Source of the DNA: Gemmatimonadota bacterium
GTDB taxonomy: Bacteria; Latescibacterota; UBA2968; GCA-2709665
Reading direction: 5' to 3'
Assembly (NCBI GenBank): GCA_028877215.1
Contig: JAPPFJ010000024.1
Coordinates: forward strand, 91,159 to 155,158
Length of the DNA: 64,000 bases
Shown: positions 36,400 through 45,867 of the stretch, one piece after another
Numbering within the stretch: the first letter of the stretch is position 1
Layout: each line of letters starts with the position of its first letter
Position numbers and translations under genes: made by a program
The notes under the pieces: generated by a model
The model's input: the letters and a program-made list of their open reading frames with translations, nothing else
What the model was told of the DNA's origin: nothing
Databases searched by the model: none

Positions 36400-36936
36400 T
36401 CAGGGCGCTTGCCTGGATTGGTTACCTCCGCTTTCCCGGTCCCCTTTCACCATGACCATCACGCCGATCAGAGCGACCAGCAGAATCAGGGACACCACCT
36501 CGAAAGGAAACAGATACCTGGTATACAGCATTTTGCCGATGGCGTTGATGTTGTCGGTAAACAGCGGCGCGTCGCCGGATGCGGGCGTGCCGACCCAACG
36601 CCGTCCTGCCATGAAGCCCAGTTGCGCCACCAGAGCCGCCGCCAGCAGGACAACGGCGACGCGTCGATATTTGCCCGCGACGCGCTCGAGGGTGTCGGAA
36701 TGACCCAGGTTCAGAAGCATGATTACGAACAGGAAGAGTACCATGATTGCGCCGGCGTACACGATAATCTGGACCACCGCCAGGAAATACGCATTCAGCA
36801 AAACAAAAAGCCCTGCCAAGGCGAAGAACGCAGCCACCAGAGACAGGGCGCTGTAGACCGGATTTCGAAACGCGACGAGGAGCACTGCCGCAACCAGCGC
36901 GATTGCGGCAAAAACGAAAAAGAAGATTTGCTCCAT
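36400..36936 (-). CDS. nuoJ: NADH-quinone oxidoreductase subunit J
   Basis: The protein has 178 residues and five helices, from the ATG at 36936 with a strong GGGAGGG site. VQIIVYAGAIMVLFLFVIML is the family signature, including the conserved Tyr. The gene follows nuoH by 32 bp, leaving no room for nuoI. Confidence 0.96.
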   Translation of the reverse strand: MEQIFFFVFAAIALVAAVLLVAFRNPVYSALSLVAAFFALAGLFVLLNAYFLAVVQIIVYAGAIMVLFLFVIMLLNLGHSDTLERVAGKYRRVAVVLLAAALVAQLGFMAGRRWVGTPASGDAPLFTDNINAIGKMLYTRYLFPFEVVSLILLVALIGVMVMVKGDRESGGNQSRQAP

Positions 36937-36968
36937 TATCCCTCCCGCAGGGCGCCGCTCGGTGTCAC

Positions 36969-38009
36969 TCAGTTCGTTAGTGTCAGATATAGACCGGTCA
37001 AGAAGACGTTCAGAAGCGCCAGCGGCAGCAGCACCTTCCACCCCAGCCACATCACCTGATCGTACCGGAAGCGCGGAAGGGTCCAGCGTACCCACAGGAA
37101 CAGGAACATGAAGAATCCGGTCTTGACCAGAAACGCGAGCACCTTGAGCAGGCTGGCGCCAAGCGAGGTACTTCCGGGATCCACCAGCCAGGGCATATGC
37201 CAGCCGCCGAAGAACAGCGTGGCGATAACGGCCGACGCCGTGATCATATGGGCATACTCGGCCATGAAGAACATGGCGAACTTCATACTGCTGTACTCGG
37301 CGTGATATCCGGCCACCAGTTCCTGTTCGGATTCCGGCAGATCGAACGGCAACCGGTTGCTCTCGGCGAATGCGGCCGCGGTGAACAACACGAACCCGAG
37401 CGGCTGCGTGAATACGTTCCATCCAGGCAGGAAACCGAACAACGTCCGTTCCGACTGCTGCCTGACGATTTCATCCAGTTGCAACGTGCCCGCGGCCATC
37501 AGCACGCCGATCAACGACAGCCCGAGCGCCAGTTCGTAGCTGATCATCTGCGCGGACGCCCGCAGCCCGCCCAGGAGCGCATATTTGTTGTTGGACGCCC
37601 AACCGCCAAGCACCACGCCGTAGACCCCCAGAGACGCCAGTGCAAGGAGATAGAGGACGCCAATATTCACGTCCGCGATCTGCAGCCGGATCTCGCGGCC
37701 CCACAGGGTAATGGAGTCACCGAACGGCACGATGGCGAAACCCATGAGTGCGGGAACGAGAATGGCGGGCGGCGCGGCCAGATAGACGAAGCGGTTCACG
37801 TGCCGGGGGATCACGTCTTCCTTGAAGAGAAACTTGAGACCGTCGGCAATCGGCTGGAGCAATCCCCACGGCCCCACCCGGTTCGGCCCCAGACGGTTCT
37901 GGATATATGCGCTGATCTTCCGTTCCGCCAGTACGAGATAGGCGACCGCGCCCATGAGCCCGCCGAATACCACAACGATCTTGACTGTACTTTCAATGGC
38001 GAAGTCCAT
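36969..38009 (-). CDS. nuoH: NADH-quinone oxidoreductase subunit H
   Basis: The protein has 346 residues and eight helices. LAERKISAYIQNRLGPNRVG then PWGLLQPIADGLKFLFKED is the classic NuoH entry. DLPESEQELVAGYHAEYSS is the conserved quinone-cavity loop. It is full length and anchors the hydrophilic arm to the membrane arm. Confidence 0.97.
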   Translation of the reverse strand: MDFAIESTVKIVVVFGGLMGAVAYLVLAERKISAYIQNRLGPNRVGPWGLLQPIADGLKFLFKEDVIPRHVNRFVYLAAPPAILVPALMGFAIVPFGDSITLWGREIRLQIADVNIGVLYLLALASLGVYGVVLGGWASNNKYALLGGLRASAQMISYELALGLSLIGVLMAAGTLQLDEIVRQQSERTLFGFLPGWNVFTQPLGFVLFTAAAFAESNRLPFDLPESEQELVAGYHAEYSSMKFAMFFMAEYAHMITASAVIATLFFGGWHMPWLVDPGSTSLGASLLKVLAFLVKTGFFMFLFLWVRWTLPRFRYDQVMWLGWKVLLPLALLNVFLTGLYLTLTN

Positions 38010-38023
38010 AAGTGCGCCCGGTG

Positions 38024-39640
38024 TTACGTCCCCGATGCCTCGATCTCAATGAGCGGTCGGCCCTCATCACCGATAACGTCGTAGTCCATCCCTCTGAAAG
38101 CCGCGATGGCATTCGACATGTCGGCCATGACCTCTTCGACCCCGGTCTGCGCAGCCTCGCCCCCCATCACACGGTTGACGTCGCGCAGGATCTCCCAGTC
38201 GGGCCGCGCGTCGCCCGCTGGCGCCAGGCCCTGTCTTATACGCTGCACCCGTCCGTCGACGTTTGTAAACGTGCCGTCCTTCTCGATAAAGGCCGCACCG
38301 GGAAGGATCACGTCCGCCATCGCCGTCCAATCGTGGGTCAGAACATCCTGAACGACCAGGAATTCCAAAGATGAGAGCGCCGCCTGTTCCTCATCGGACA
38401 ACGATTCCAGTGGATCGCCGCCCACCAGGTAGAGTCCCCGAATCCGTCCATCGGCCACGCCGCGCCAGATCTCGGAGGTATCGACCGGAGACAACCCCAG
38501 ACCCTCGAGTACGGTCCGCACGCCGCGTGCGTTCGGAGACTTGTCGGCGTGAATGGTGAAACCGCCCTTGAACACCACGTCGCCTTCGTCGCTGACGCGG
38601 TTACGTACCGCGACGGGGCCTCCGGCCAGCCCGCTCCGGAAGAGGCTTCCGAACAGGTAATGCTCTTCGTTGGTGAGGCAGGCCGATGCAATACCGGCCA
38701 CGGCATTCTCGCCGTAACCCGTACGAATGCGTTCGAACCCTGCCCTTGCCGCCTCCAGCGCGGCCTCCCACAACGCCAGTTCCTGTTCCTCGCCTCTTCC
38801 CAACATCGGAAACAGAAGCCGGTCGTCGCCGTGTACATAACCCCATCCGTGGCGGCCGTCGTCACACATCCAGTACTCGTTCACGTCCGGATTCTGACGC
38901 GGCACGAGCCGGTAGATCCGTTCATTGTTGTAATCGGCCCTGATGTTGCAGCCCGCGCTGCATCCGGGGCAGATGGTGTCAACCGACTTCAGAAACCATA
39001 CACGCTGCTTGAATAGGAACGACTTGTCCAGTAGCGCACCCACCGGGCAGATATCCACCGTATTGCCGGAAAGGCGATTATCCATCCGCGCCCCCGGGAA
39101 GACGTCGATCTCGTTATGGACGCCCCTGTTGAAATACCCGAGTTCGCCGGTGCCGGAAATCTCGTCGCAGAACCGGATACAGCGGGTACACCGGATGCAC
39201 CGGTCGGAATACAGCAACACGTGCCGGCCGACGTCTTTCTTGGGCTGTACCAGCTTCTTCTCGTGATACCGGCTCCTGTCGGATCCGTAGGTATAGCTGT
39301 AATCCTGAAGTTCGCACTCTCCGGACTGATCGCAAACGGGACAGTCCAGCGGATGGTTCACCAGCAGGAACTCCATTACCGCATTCTGGTTTTCCTTGAC
39401 GACGTCGGACTGCGTATTCACAACCATACCCTCGGCAGGCATGGCGGAGCAGGAAGGTCCAAGGCTGCTTCGGCCGCCCACCTCCATCTCCACAAGGCAC
39501 ATGCGGCAGTTTGCCGGCGCGCTCAGCCCCGGGTGGTAGCAATAGTGCGGAACGTATATTCCGTTATCGATCGCCGTCTGGAGCACGTTCTTTCCGGGGA
39601 CGATCTCGATTTCACTGCCATCTATGGTAAATGTCGACAT
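38024..39640 (-). CDS. nuoG: NADH-quinone oxidoreductase subunit G
   Basis: The protein has 538 residues from the ATG at 39640. [2Fe-2S] ligands are in YCYHPGLSAPANCRMC, the His/Cys ligand region is HPLDCPVCDQSGECELQDYS, and the [4Fe-4S] ligands are in CIRCTRCIRFC. An N7-type set (CPGCSAGC plus a later Cys in YWMCDDGRHG) is also present. The molybdopterin-like domain is short, and the whole is well below the ~900 residues of the E. coli protein but similar to compact NuoG forms. Confidence 0.95.
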   Translation of the reverse strand: MSTFTIDGSEIEIVPGKNVLQTAIDNGIYVPHYCYHPGLSAPANCRMCLVEMEVGGRSSLGPSCSAMPAEGMVVNTQSDVVKENQNAVMEFLLVNHPLDCPVCDQSGECELQDYSYTYGSDRSRYHEKKLVQPKKDVGRHVLLYSDRCIRCTRCIRFCDEISGTGELGYFNRGVHNEIDVFPGARMDNRLSGNTVDICPVGALLDKSFLFKQRVWFLKSVDTICPGCSAGCNIRADYNNERIYRLVPRQNPDVNEYWMCDDGRHGWGYVHGDDRLLFPMLGRGEEQELALWEAALEAARAGFERIRTGYGENAVAGIASACLTNEEHYLFGSLFRSGLAGGPVAVRNRVSDEGDVVFKGGFTIHADKSPNARGVRTVLEGLGLSPVDTSEIWRGVADGRIRGLYLVGGDPLESLSDEEQAALSSLEFLVVQDVLTHDWTAMADVILPGAAFIEKDGTFTNVDGRVQRIRQGLAPAGDARPDWEILRDVNRVMGGEAAQTGVEEVMADMSNAIAAFRGMDYDVIGDEGRPLIEIEASGT

Positions 39641-39693
39641 TGTTGTCTGCCCTCGAACCCGAATGGCCTTGTCCTGCGAACGGGGCGTCGTCC

Positions 39694-40983
39694 TTACTTG
39701 ATGTGGGCTTCGAACTCGTCGCGGAACGTTTGAACGAATCCGTGGATCGGATTTGCAAATGCCCCGCCGAAACCGCATATGGTTGTCAACCTCGAGGGCG
39801 GGCACAAAAACGGCCCGACGTTATGGGCAACGTCGAGCAGGGTATCCAAGTCGCCCGGTTTCCCGAGACCGTTTTCGATTCGCCACACGATGTCTCGCGC
39901 CCAGGGACATCCTTCGCGGCACGGCGTGCACTGACCACAGGACTCGTGCGCGAAGAAGACCATGAAATTCAACAACGCATCCACCATGCAGGTTGTTTCG
40001 TCCATCACGATGATCCCGCCCGTGCCGAACATACCCTGGAATTCGCCGCCGCCCGGCGCCAGAAAGTTCGACGGGTCCATCACAATATCGATCTGGTCGG
40101 GTGTCATCGGAGGCGTTGAGGCCCCGCCTGGAATCACGGCTTTCAGTTCACGTCCGTCGCGTACGCCGCCCGCGAAATCCTCGATGATCTGGCGCATCGT
40201 GAACGCGCCGGTTTCCAGTTCGAACATCCCCGGCTTGTTCACGTGCCCGCTGACACAGAATATGAACGTGCCCGGAAACCGTTCGCTGCCGATTCCCCTG
40301 AACCAGTCCGCGCCCCGGTTCACGATATGAGGTACGTAGGAAAGCGTCTGGACGTTATTCACCGTGGTGGGCCGTTCGAAAACACCCTGCTGGGCGGGAA
40401 ACGGAGGCTTTGAACGCGGCTCGGCGCGGTTTCCGTTAAGGGACTGGATCAGGCCCATTTCCTCGCCACAGATATATGCGCCGGCGCCGGGGTGGACGTA
40501 GACCTCCAGATCGTAGCCGGACCCCAGAATGTCCCGGCCGATGTACCCCGCGGCCCGCGCCTCGGCAATCGCCTGTTCCACGATCTTCCTCGCCTCGAAC
40601 ATTTCGCCGCGGATATAGACGTATGCCACGCTCACCCGCATCGCGTACGACGCGATGATGGTACCTTCGAGCATCTGATGCGGATCCTGCTCCATCAGGT
40701 GCCGGTCCTTGAACGTGCCCGGTTCGCTTTCGTCGGCGTTGACACAGAGATAGCTGGGCTCTTTGGGCTCTTTCGGCATGAAACCCCATTTCACGCCTGC
40801 CGGAAACCATGCGCCTCCCCGTCCCGCCAGCGCCGCCTCCCGCACCTCGTCGATCACCTCGTCCTGCGACATTCCAAAGGCCTTTTCAATGGCGCTGTAT
40901 CCGCCATGGGCCCTGTACACGTCGATTTTCTGGAGGCCTTCGATACCGAAGCGTTCGGTGATGATTTTATATTCTTCGGGCAT
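39694..40983 (-). CDS. nuoF: NADH-quinone oxidoreductase subunit F (NADH-binding)
   Basis: The protein has 429 residues. The FMN/NADH site is GRGGAWFPAGVKW and NADESEPGTFKDRHLME. N3 cluster ligands are ESCGQCTPCREG plus Cys in TTICGFGGAFANP. About ten residues (GPFLCPPSRLT) sit just before that fourth ligand and bring an extra Cys not usual for the family. The ATG at 40983 is used; an overlapping GTG at 41013 is possible. Confidence 0.96.
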   Translation of the reverse strand: MPEEYKIITERFGIEGLQKIDVYRAHGGYSAIEKAFGMSQDEVIDEVREAALAGRGGAWFPAGVKWGFMPKEPKEPSYLCVNADESEPGTFKDRHLMEQDPHQMLEGTIIASYAMRVSVAYVYIRGEMFEARKIVEQAIAEARAAGYIGRDILGSGYDLEVYVHPGAGAYICGEEMGLIQSLNGNRAEPRSKPPFPAQQGVFERPTTVNNVQTLSYVPHIVNRGADWFRGIGSERFPGTFIFCVSGHVNKPGMFELETGAFTMRQIIEDFAGGVRDGRELKAVIPGGASTPPMTPDQIDIVMDPSNFLAPGGGEFQGMFGTGGIIVMDETTCMVDALLNFMVFFAHESCGQCTPCREGCPWARDIVWRIENGLGKPGDLDTLLDVAHNVGPFLCPPSRLTTICGFGGAFANPIHGFVQTFRDEFEAHIK

Positions 40984-41003
40984 ATCCGGTCGACCGTTCT
41001 GTG

Positions 41004-41483
41004 TCACTCGCACCCGTCAAGGAGACGGTCCATCTTCTCCCGCGTCACATCGCGATGCAGTTCCTCGTTGATGAGTACCGCGGGCGCCCCCTCGCACGCC
41101 GCGATGCACTCCACCTTGGCGAGGGTAAACCTCCGGTCCCCGGTGGTTTCGCCCACGTCGATTTTCAGCTTTTCCTTGAGATGCTTCGTGATTTCCCCCG
41201 CCCCGCAAAGCGCGCAGGACAGCGTTCCGCACACGTGAATGACGTATTTGCCCACGGGCCCCTTGTGGAACATGGGATAGAAGCTCATTACGCCTGCCGC
41301 GTGGGCGGGCGGGATACCCAGAAGCTCCGCGACGTACCTCAGGCCTTCGAGCGAGATATACCCCCACTCCTTCTGCGCAAGGTGTAGAACCGGAAGGATT
41401 GCCGCTTTGCGCCACTCCGGAGGATAGTGCGTGATCAACTCCTCGCACTTCTCCCGCGTCTTTTCAGACAGTGCGATCGCCAT
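41004..41483 (-). CDS. nuoE: NADH-quinone oxidoreductase subunit E
   Basis: The protein has 159 residues with a thioredoxin-like [2Fe-2S] fold. N1a ligands are CGTLSC and CIAAC (VECIAACEGAPAV). The N-terminal HYPPEWRKAAILPVLHLAQ is typical. It lies 39 bp downstream of nuoCD and partners NuoF and NuoG in the NADH module. Confidence 0.97.
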   Translation of the reverse strand: MAIALSEKTREKCEELITHYPPEWRKAAILPVLHLAQKEWGYISLEGLRYVAELLGIPPAHAAGVMSFYPMFHKGPVGKYVIHVCGTLSCALCGAGEITKHLKEKLKIDVGETTGDRRFTLAKVECIAACEGAPAVLINEELHRDVTREKMDRLLDGCE

Positions 41484-41522
41484 TTTTGTGGACCCGTGAA
41501 TATCATGCCGCGGTCGGGACTG

Positions 41523-43295
41523 CTAACGATCCAACTCTCCCGCGATGACGTTAATGCTTCCCAGAATGGCCACGACGTCGGCCACCATATGCCCGTTCGC
41601 CAGTTGCGGGAAACACTGGTAATTCATGAATGACGGTGGCCTTACCCGGAGCCGGTAGGCGGCCCCGCTTCCGTCGCTGACAATATAGAAGCCCAGTTCC
41701 CCATTCGGACTCTCCGTAGCCACGTAGATCTCTCCGGGAGGCGGCGCGATTCCGTGATCGTCCATCGTTACCTTGAAGTGGTGGATCAGCGATTCCATGC
41801 CGGTATACACGTCGTCCTTCTCAGGAAGAATGACTTTGGCGTCGTCGACCTTGACGGCCCCTCCGGGCAGGTTGTTCACCGCCTGTTCGACGATCCGGAT
41901 GCTCTGGTTCAATTCCTCCATCCGGACGAGGTAGCGGTCGTACACATCTCCCTTTTCGCCCACGGGAACCTCGAAGTCATACTCCTCGTATCCCAGATAG
42001 GGTTCGGCCTTCCGCAAATCGTAGTTCACGCCCGACCCGCGCGCCATCGGCCCCGTCATGTTCCACGCGATGGCGTCTTCGGCCGAAATCACGCCGATTC
42101 CCTTGGTACGGTCGATCCAGATCCTGTTTCGGGTCAGCAGCCTGTCCACCTCCCCTGCCGCCCTGGGGAATTGCGCCGTGAAATCCGTTACCAGTTCGTG
42201 GAAATTGTCAGGCACGTCCCAGCCCAGACCTCCGACCCGCGTATAACTCGTGGTCAAACGGGTCCCGGTGACGGCCTCGAAGATATCGTAAAGGCGTTCA
42301 CGTTGTTCGAAGGTGTACAGGAACACCGTCATTGCGCCGATATCCAGCGCGTGCGTGCCCAGCCAGACCATATGGTCCGCGATGCGCGAAAGCTCCGACA
42401 GGATGACGCGGATTACCGTGGCGCGCGGCGGGATTTCCAGGCCCATCAGTTCTTCCACCGTCATCGCAAAACCAATGTTATTGCACAACGGCGAAAGGTA
42501 GTTCATCCGGTCGGTTACCGTGACCCACTGGTTGTAGGTATGGTGTTCACCCAGTTTTTCAAAGCCGGTATGCAGGTAGCCGATGTCCGGAATGCACCTG
42601 GAGATGCGCTCGCCTTCCAGTTCGAGCGTGAGCCGAAGCGTACCATGGGTTGCCGGATGCTGGGGTCCGAGATTCAGGACCATGCGTTCCGATGCCAGCG
42701 GATCGCTGTCGGGCGGATCATCGCCCTCGAAGGGATTGCCCTCGAACCCGGGATCTTCCGGCGCGATGACGTCCCGTTCTCCGCGGCCGTTTACCGGGTA
42801 GTCTTTTCTCAGCGGATGGTATTTGAAATTCACCGGCATCAATATGCGCCGTAAATCCGGATGTCCCTCGAACCGGATGCCGAACATATCGTAGGCTTCA
42901 CGCTCCGGCCACTCGGCCCCCTTCCACAAGCCACACGCGGACGGGATGCAGCAGGTTTCTTCATCCACTTTCGCCCTGAGCCTGAACCGGTGGTTGTGAA
43001 GGTGGGAGTATAGATGATAGACCACGTTGAACCGGGTGCCCGGATGCGGTCCCGGATACTCGGAATAATCGACCGCTGTCACATCCGACAGACGGTCGTA
43101 CGCCAGGTCCGGATCGTCCCGCAGAAAGGCCAGCATATCCGATACCCGGTCCGCCTCGCAGACCGCCGTCCAGTCGCCTCGAAAATCCGAAACATCGAGG
43201 ACGTCTTCGCCGAACCGTTCCTCCAGCTTTCTCGAAGTCAGGTTACCGACCTCCATCTCAGCCACCGGTGTCCCGCTTTTCTTTTCCAGGGCCAT
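41523..43295 (-). CDS. nuoCD: NADH-quinone oxidoreductase fused subunits C and D
   Basis: The protein has 590 residues. The N-terminal NuoC part (about 1-190; [32 protein letters not shown]) is joined by an acidic linker (about 195-215) to NuoD ([50 protein letters not shown]). The C-terminal [18 protein letters not shown] is standard. Start is the ATG at 43295 (a TTG at 43307 is possible). NuoD forms the quinone pocket with NuoB, whose gene is not adjacent here. Confidence 0.96.
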   Translation of the reverse strand: MALEKKSGTPVAEMEVGNLTSRKLEERFGEDVLDVSDFRGDWTAVCEADRVSDMLAFLRDDPDLAYDRLSDVTAVDYSEYPGPHPGTRFNVVYHLYSHLHNHRFRLRAKVDEETCCIPSACGLWKGAEWPEREAYDMFGIRFEGHPDLRRILMPVNFKYHPLRKDYPVNGRGERDVIAPEDPGFEGNPFEGDDPPDSDPLASERMVLNLGPQHPATHGTLRLTLELEGERISRCIPDIGYLHTGFEKLGEHHTYNQWVTVTDRMNYLSPLCNNIGFAMTVEELMGLEIPPRATVIRVILSELSRIADHMVWLGTHALDIGAMTVFLYTFEQRERLYDIFEAVTGTRLTTSYTRVGGLGWDVPDNFHELVTDFTAQFPRAAGEVDRLLTRNRIWIDRTKGIGVISAEDAIAWNMTGPMARGSGVNYDLRKAEPYLGYEEYDFEVPVGEKGDVYDRYLVRMEELNQSIRIVEQAVNNLPGGAVKVDDAKVILPEKDDVYTGMESLIHHFKVTMDDHGIAPPPGEIYVATESPNGELGFYIVSDGSGAAYRLRVRPPSFMNYQCFPQLANGHMVADVVAILGSINVIAGELDR

Positions 43296-43348
43296 GCGTT
43301 CGCCCAATCGTCACTCGTTAAACGTCAATTCCTCTGTCGCTTCCGTCT

Positions 43349-43714
43349 TCAGTCCCAATCCAGGCCGCCCTTCCGCCACACGTACGCGAGCCCGAGAACC
43401 AGGACACCGAGGAACACCGCCATTTCCGTAAAAACAAAGCTCCCCTGAGCCAGCAGATCCTTGAAAACGACGGCCCAGGGGTATAGAAAGACGACTTCGA
43501 TATCGAAGACGATAAACAGCATCGCCACAACGTAAAACTTGACTGAGAACCGCAGTCTGGCGTCGCCCACGGGGGGAACGCCCGACTCGTACGGCGATAA
43601 TTTAACCGGGTTGGGACGGCGGGGTCCGAACAGATGCGTAATGATTAAGCTGACGGCGGCGAACCCGACGGCCACTGCCATCAGAATGACAATCGGAAGA
43701 TAATCGACCAGCAT
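43349..43714 (-). CDS. nuoA: NADH-quinone oxidoreductase subunit A
   Basis: The protein has 121 residues and three helices. PVKLSPYESGVPPVGDARLR and VKFYVVAMLFIVFDIEVVFL are the NuoA signatures. It is the first gene of the 28.5-kb cluster. The next gene, only 53 bp on, is nuoCD; nuoB is absent. Confidence 0.97.
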   Translation of the reverse strand: MLVDYLPIVILMAVAVGFAAVSLIITHLFGPRRPNPVKLSPYESGVPPVGDARLRFSVKFYVVAMLFIVFDIEVVFLYPWAVVFKDLLAQGSFVFTEMAVFLGVLVLGLAYVWRKGGLDWD

Positions 43715-44060
43715 CGTGCGCCTGGACCTCCCACGTACTCAAGAAGCGGTTCCGGAATGGCATTCATTCCGAGGACCGCTTTTCGGCGGTGAAAGTATAT
43801 CACAAGGAGTACCAAAAGTCAAGGTATTCCCATCGTCATAGAAAGCCCCGCTCACCGGGAGATAAATCGGTTGTACCGGGAGCGGTTCCCACCTCCGTGC
43901 CACTGGAGAATTCGGGCGGATACGACGGGTTGCGGATGGATGAATATCTGTTGACACAGCCTGTAATGTCGTTCATATTTTCGCGCGCGCTCGGGAACTC
44001 ACCGGTAATTTTAAAACAGCTTCTTACGAGTGACTCGGTATGTTTCGCAGGATTATTTCC
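43715..44060. other. Divergent intergenic region between nuoA and the GNAT gene
   Basis: It should hold the promoter of the nuo-mrp-atp cluster (minus) and of the GNAT gene (plus). The only clear structure is a 49-bp solo end of MITE family 1 at 43977-44025. I see no firm -35/-10 pair. Confidence 0.5.
43977..44025. repeat. Solo right end of MITE family 1
   Basis: This is a 49-bp match to the right end of the element at 21342-21505 and 54889-55053: TTTTCGC..GCTCGGGAACTCACCGG, then TTTTAAAACAGCTTCTTA. The left end and middle are not found upstream. It ends 35 bp before the GNAT start and supplies part of its leader. Confidence 0.75.
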
Positions 44061-44618
44061 ATGTTAAACGCAAAGCCCCCGCCTCCTCCTTCGCCGCAGC
44101 TGGAAATGCAGCGGGATACGCTGCAGGACCTGCCGGAAATCACGGTCCCCGAAGGGTATGGCCTGCGAACCTACCGATCGGGCGACGAAGCCGGCTGGTG
44201 CGCGATCATGGAAGGTAACGTGGGCCGCGACTGGACTCCTGAACTATGTCGTGAGAAACTCATTAACGATCCCCGCTTTCACCCCGAAAGCCTCTATTTC
44301 GCCACCATCGATTCCCGGCTCGTGGGTTCCGCGTGCGCCTGGAGCCGGGATCTGACCGAGCGGATTGTCGGGGAAGTGCATATGGTTGCCGTACTTGAAG
44401 ACCAGCGCGGGAAAGGCCTGGGACACCTTGTCAACGCGGCCGTTCTCCACCGGCTCAGGGATCTGGGCTATCGCCAGGCCCACCTGCTGACCGACGACTG
44501 GCGCATCCCGGCCATCAAGAGCTATCTCACCGCCGGATTCCGGCCCCTGCACACCCACGACGGTCACGCCAAACGGTGGTCGGACGTTTTTGCCCGACTC
44601 GGAATCGAGAGCGGGTGA
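44061..44618 (+). CDS. GNAT family N-acetyltransferase
   Basis: The protein has 185 residues. A Pro-rich N-terminus (MLNAKPPPPPSP) leads into VPEGYGLRTYRSGDEAGW. The acetyl-CoA-binding motif is VHMVAVLEDQRGKGLGHLV, and the C-terminal AIKSYLTAGFRPLHTHDGH is typical. The ATG at 44061 has AGGA 8 bases upstream; an ATG at 44040 lacks a site. The substrate cannot be told. Confidence 0.85.
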   Translation: MLNAKPPPPPSPQLEMQRDTLQDLPEITVPEGYGLRTYRSGDEAGWCAIMEGNVGRDWTPELCREKLINDPRFHPESLYFATIDSRLVGSACAWSRDLTERIVGEVHMVAVLEDQRGKGLGHLVNAAVLHRLRDLGYRQAHLLTDDWRIPAIKSYLTAGFRPLHTHDGHAKRWSDVFARLGIESG

Positions 44619-44726
44619 TTGGACAATGGCGACGGGGTCCCGCTGAGATTGCCCGTCGGGACGACGCAGCCGGCATGCCTCGCGCCAGTCCCCGAACCGG
44701 GGTCAACATCGCGACAGGAGTCGAAA

Positions 44727-45794
44727 ATGAAAGCCGCCATTCTCCACAGACCGCTGACCCGTGTATCGGTTGAAGATGTGGATATCGCGTCGCCTCGCGA
44801 AGGTGAAGTACTTCTGAATATCGTCGGCGCCGGGGTCTGCCACAGCGACTATCACTTCGTTGACGGACACGTCGCGCCTCGCGCGCTTCCCTGGGTTATG
44901 GGACACGAAGGCGCGGGGGTCGTCCGCGAAGTCGGCCCCGGGGTGACTGGTGTTCGCAATGGCGACAAGATCATACTCTCGCTCGATGCAATGTGCGGCC
45001 ACTGCCGGACTTGCAGCCAGGGAAGCCCGGCGCTCTGCGAAACACATCAGGGCGAAGTACCGAGTCGCATCTCCAGCCACGGGAAGGTCTATTTTCACAA
45101 CAGGCCCACCTATACCGAACAATCCATCGTATCTGCGGATGCGTGCGTCAGGGTGCCGGACGACACGGACCTCAGGAAAGCGTGCCTGATCAGCTGCGCC
45201 GTGATCACGGGTATCGGCGCCGTGGTGAATCGCGCAAAAGTGGAAGCGGGCGCCGCAATGGCCGTATTCGGCTGCGGTGGCGTGGGCCTCAATGTCATCC
45301 AGGGCGGCGTCCTCGCATCGGCGGGAAAGATCATCGCCGTGGACAAGGTGCCCTACAAACTGGAGTTGGCGGAACAGTTCGGCGCCACGCATTTCGTCAA
45401 CGCCGACACGGAAGATCCCGTTCAGCGGATCGTGGAGATCACCGGCGGCGGCGTGGACTATGCGTTTGAAGTCGTCGGTTTTCCGGCGCTGGTCAGGCAG
45501 GCGTTTGCATCGGTCCGCGCCAGCGGGACCGCGGTTGTGGTGGGGGTGCAGCCAGCCGGGCAGGATATTTCCGTCGACGGCGATGATCTCTTGCGGGACC
45601 GCGCCGTGATGGGTTCCTGGCACGGCGCCGCCCGCGCCCGGGTGGATTTCCTCTGGATTCTGGATCTCTATCGACAGGGAAAGGTCAAGCTGGACGAGCT
45701 GATATCCCGCTATCGCCCTCTGGATGAGATCAATGAGGCATTCGAAGATATGCTCCAGGGGAAAGTCGCGCGGACGGTGCTGGTTTTCGATTGA
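44727..45794 (+). CDS. Zinc-dependent alcohol dehydrogenase (class III-like)
   Basis: The protein has 355 residues from the ATG at 44727 (AGGAG 7 bases upstream). Catalytic zinc ligands are Cys in GAGVCHSDYH and His in MGHEGAGVV. The four structural-zinc cysteines are present (CGHCRTCSQGSPALC). The NAD site is AVFGCGGVGLNVI. The NAD-dependent MDR fold is complete. Likely oxidises an alcohol or aldehyde adduct; the substrate is unknown. It may be co-transcribed with the GNAT gene 108 bp upstream. Confidence 0.9.
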   Translation: MKAAILHRPLTRVSVEDVDIASPREGEVLLNIVGAGVCHSDYHFVDGHVAPRALPWVMGHEGAGVVREVGPGVTGVRNGDKIILSLDAMCGHCRTCSQGSPALCETHQGEVPSRISSHGKVYFHNRPTYTEQSIVSADACVRVPDDTDLRKACLISCAVITGIGAVVNRAKVEAGAAMAVFGCGGVGLNVIQGGVLASAGKIIAVDKVPYKLELAEQFGATHFVNADTEDPVQRIVEITGGGVDYAFEVVGFPALVRQAFASVRASGTAVVVGVQPAGQDISVDGDDLLRDRAVMGSWHGAARARVDFLWILDLYRQGKVKLDELISRYRPLDEINEAFEDMLQGKVARTVLVFD

Positions 45795-45867
45795 GGATGC
45801 AGTCAGACGACGTCTTCGCTATCGGATTCGGGTCGATGAATTCTTCGCAACGGTCCAGGACCTCCCG

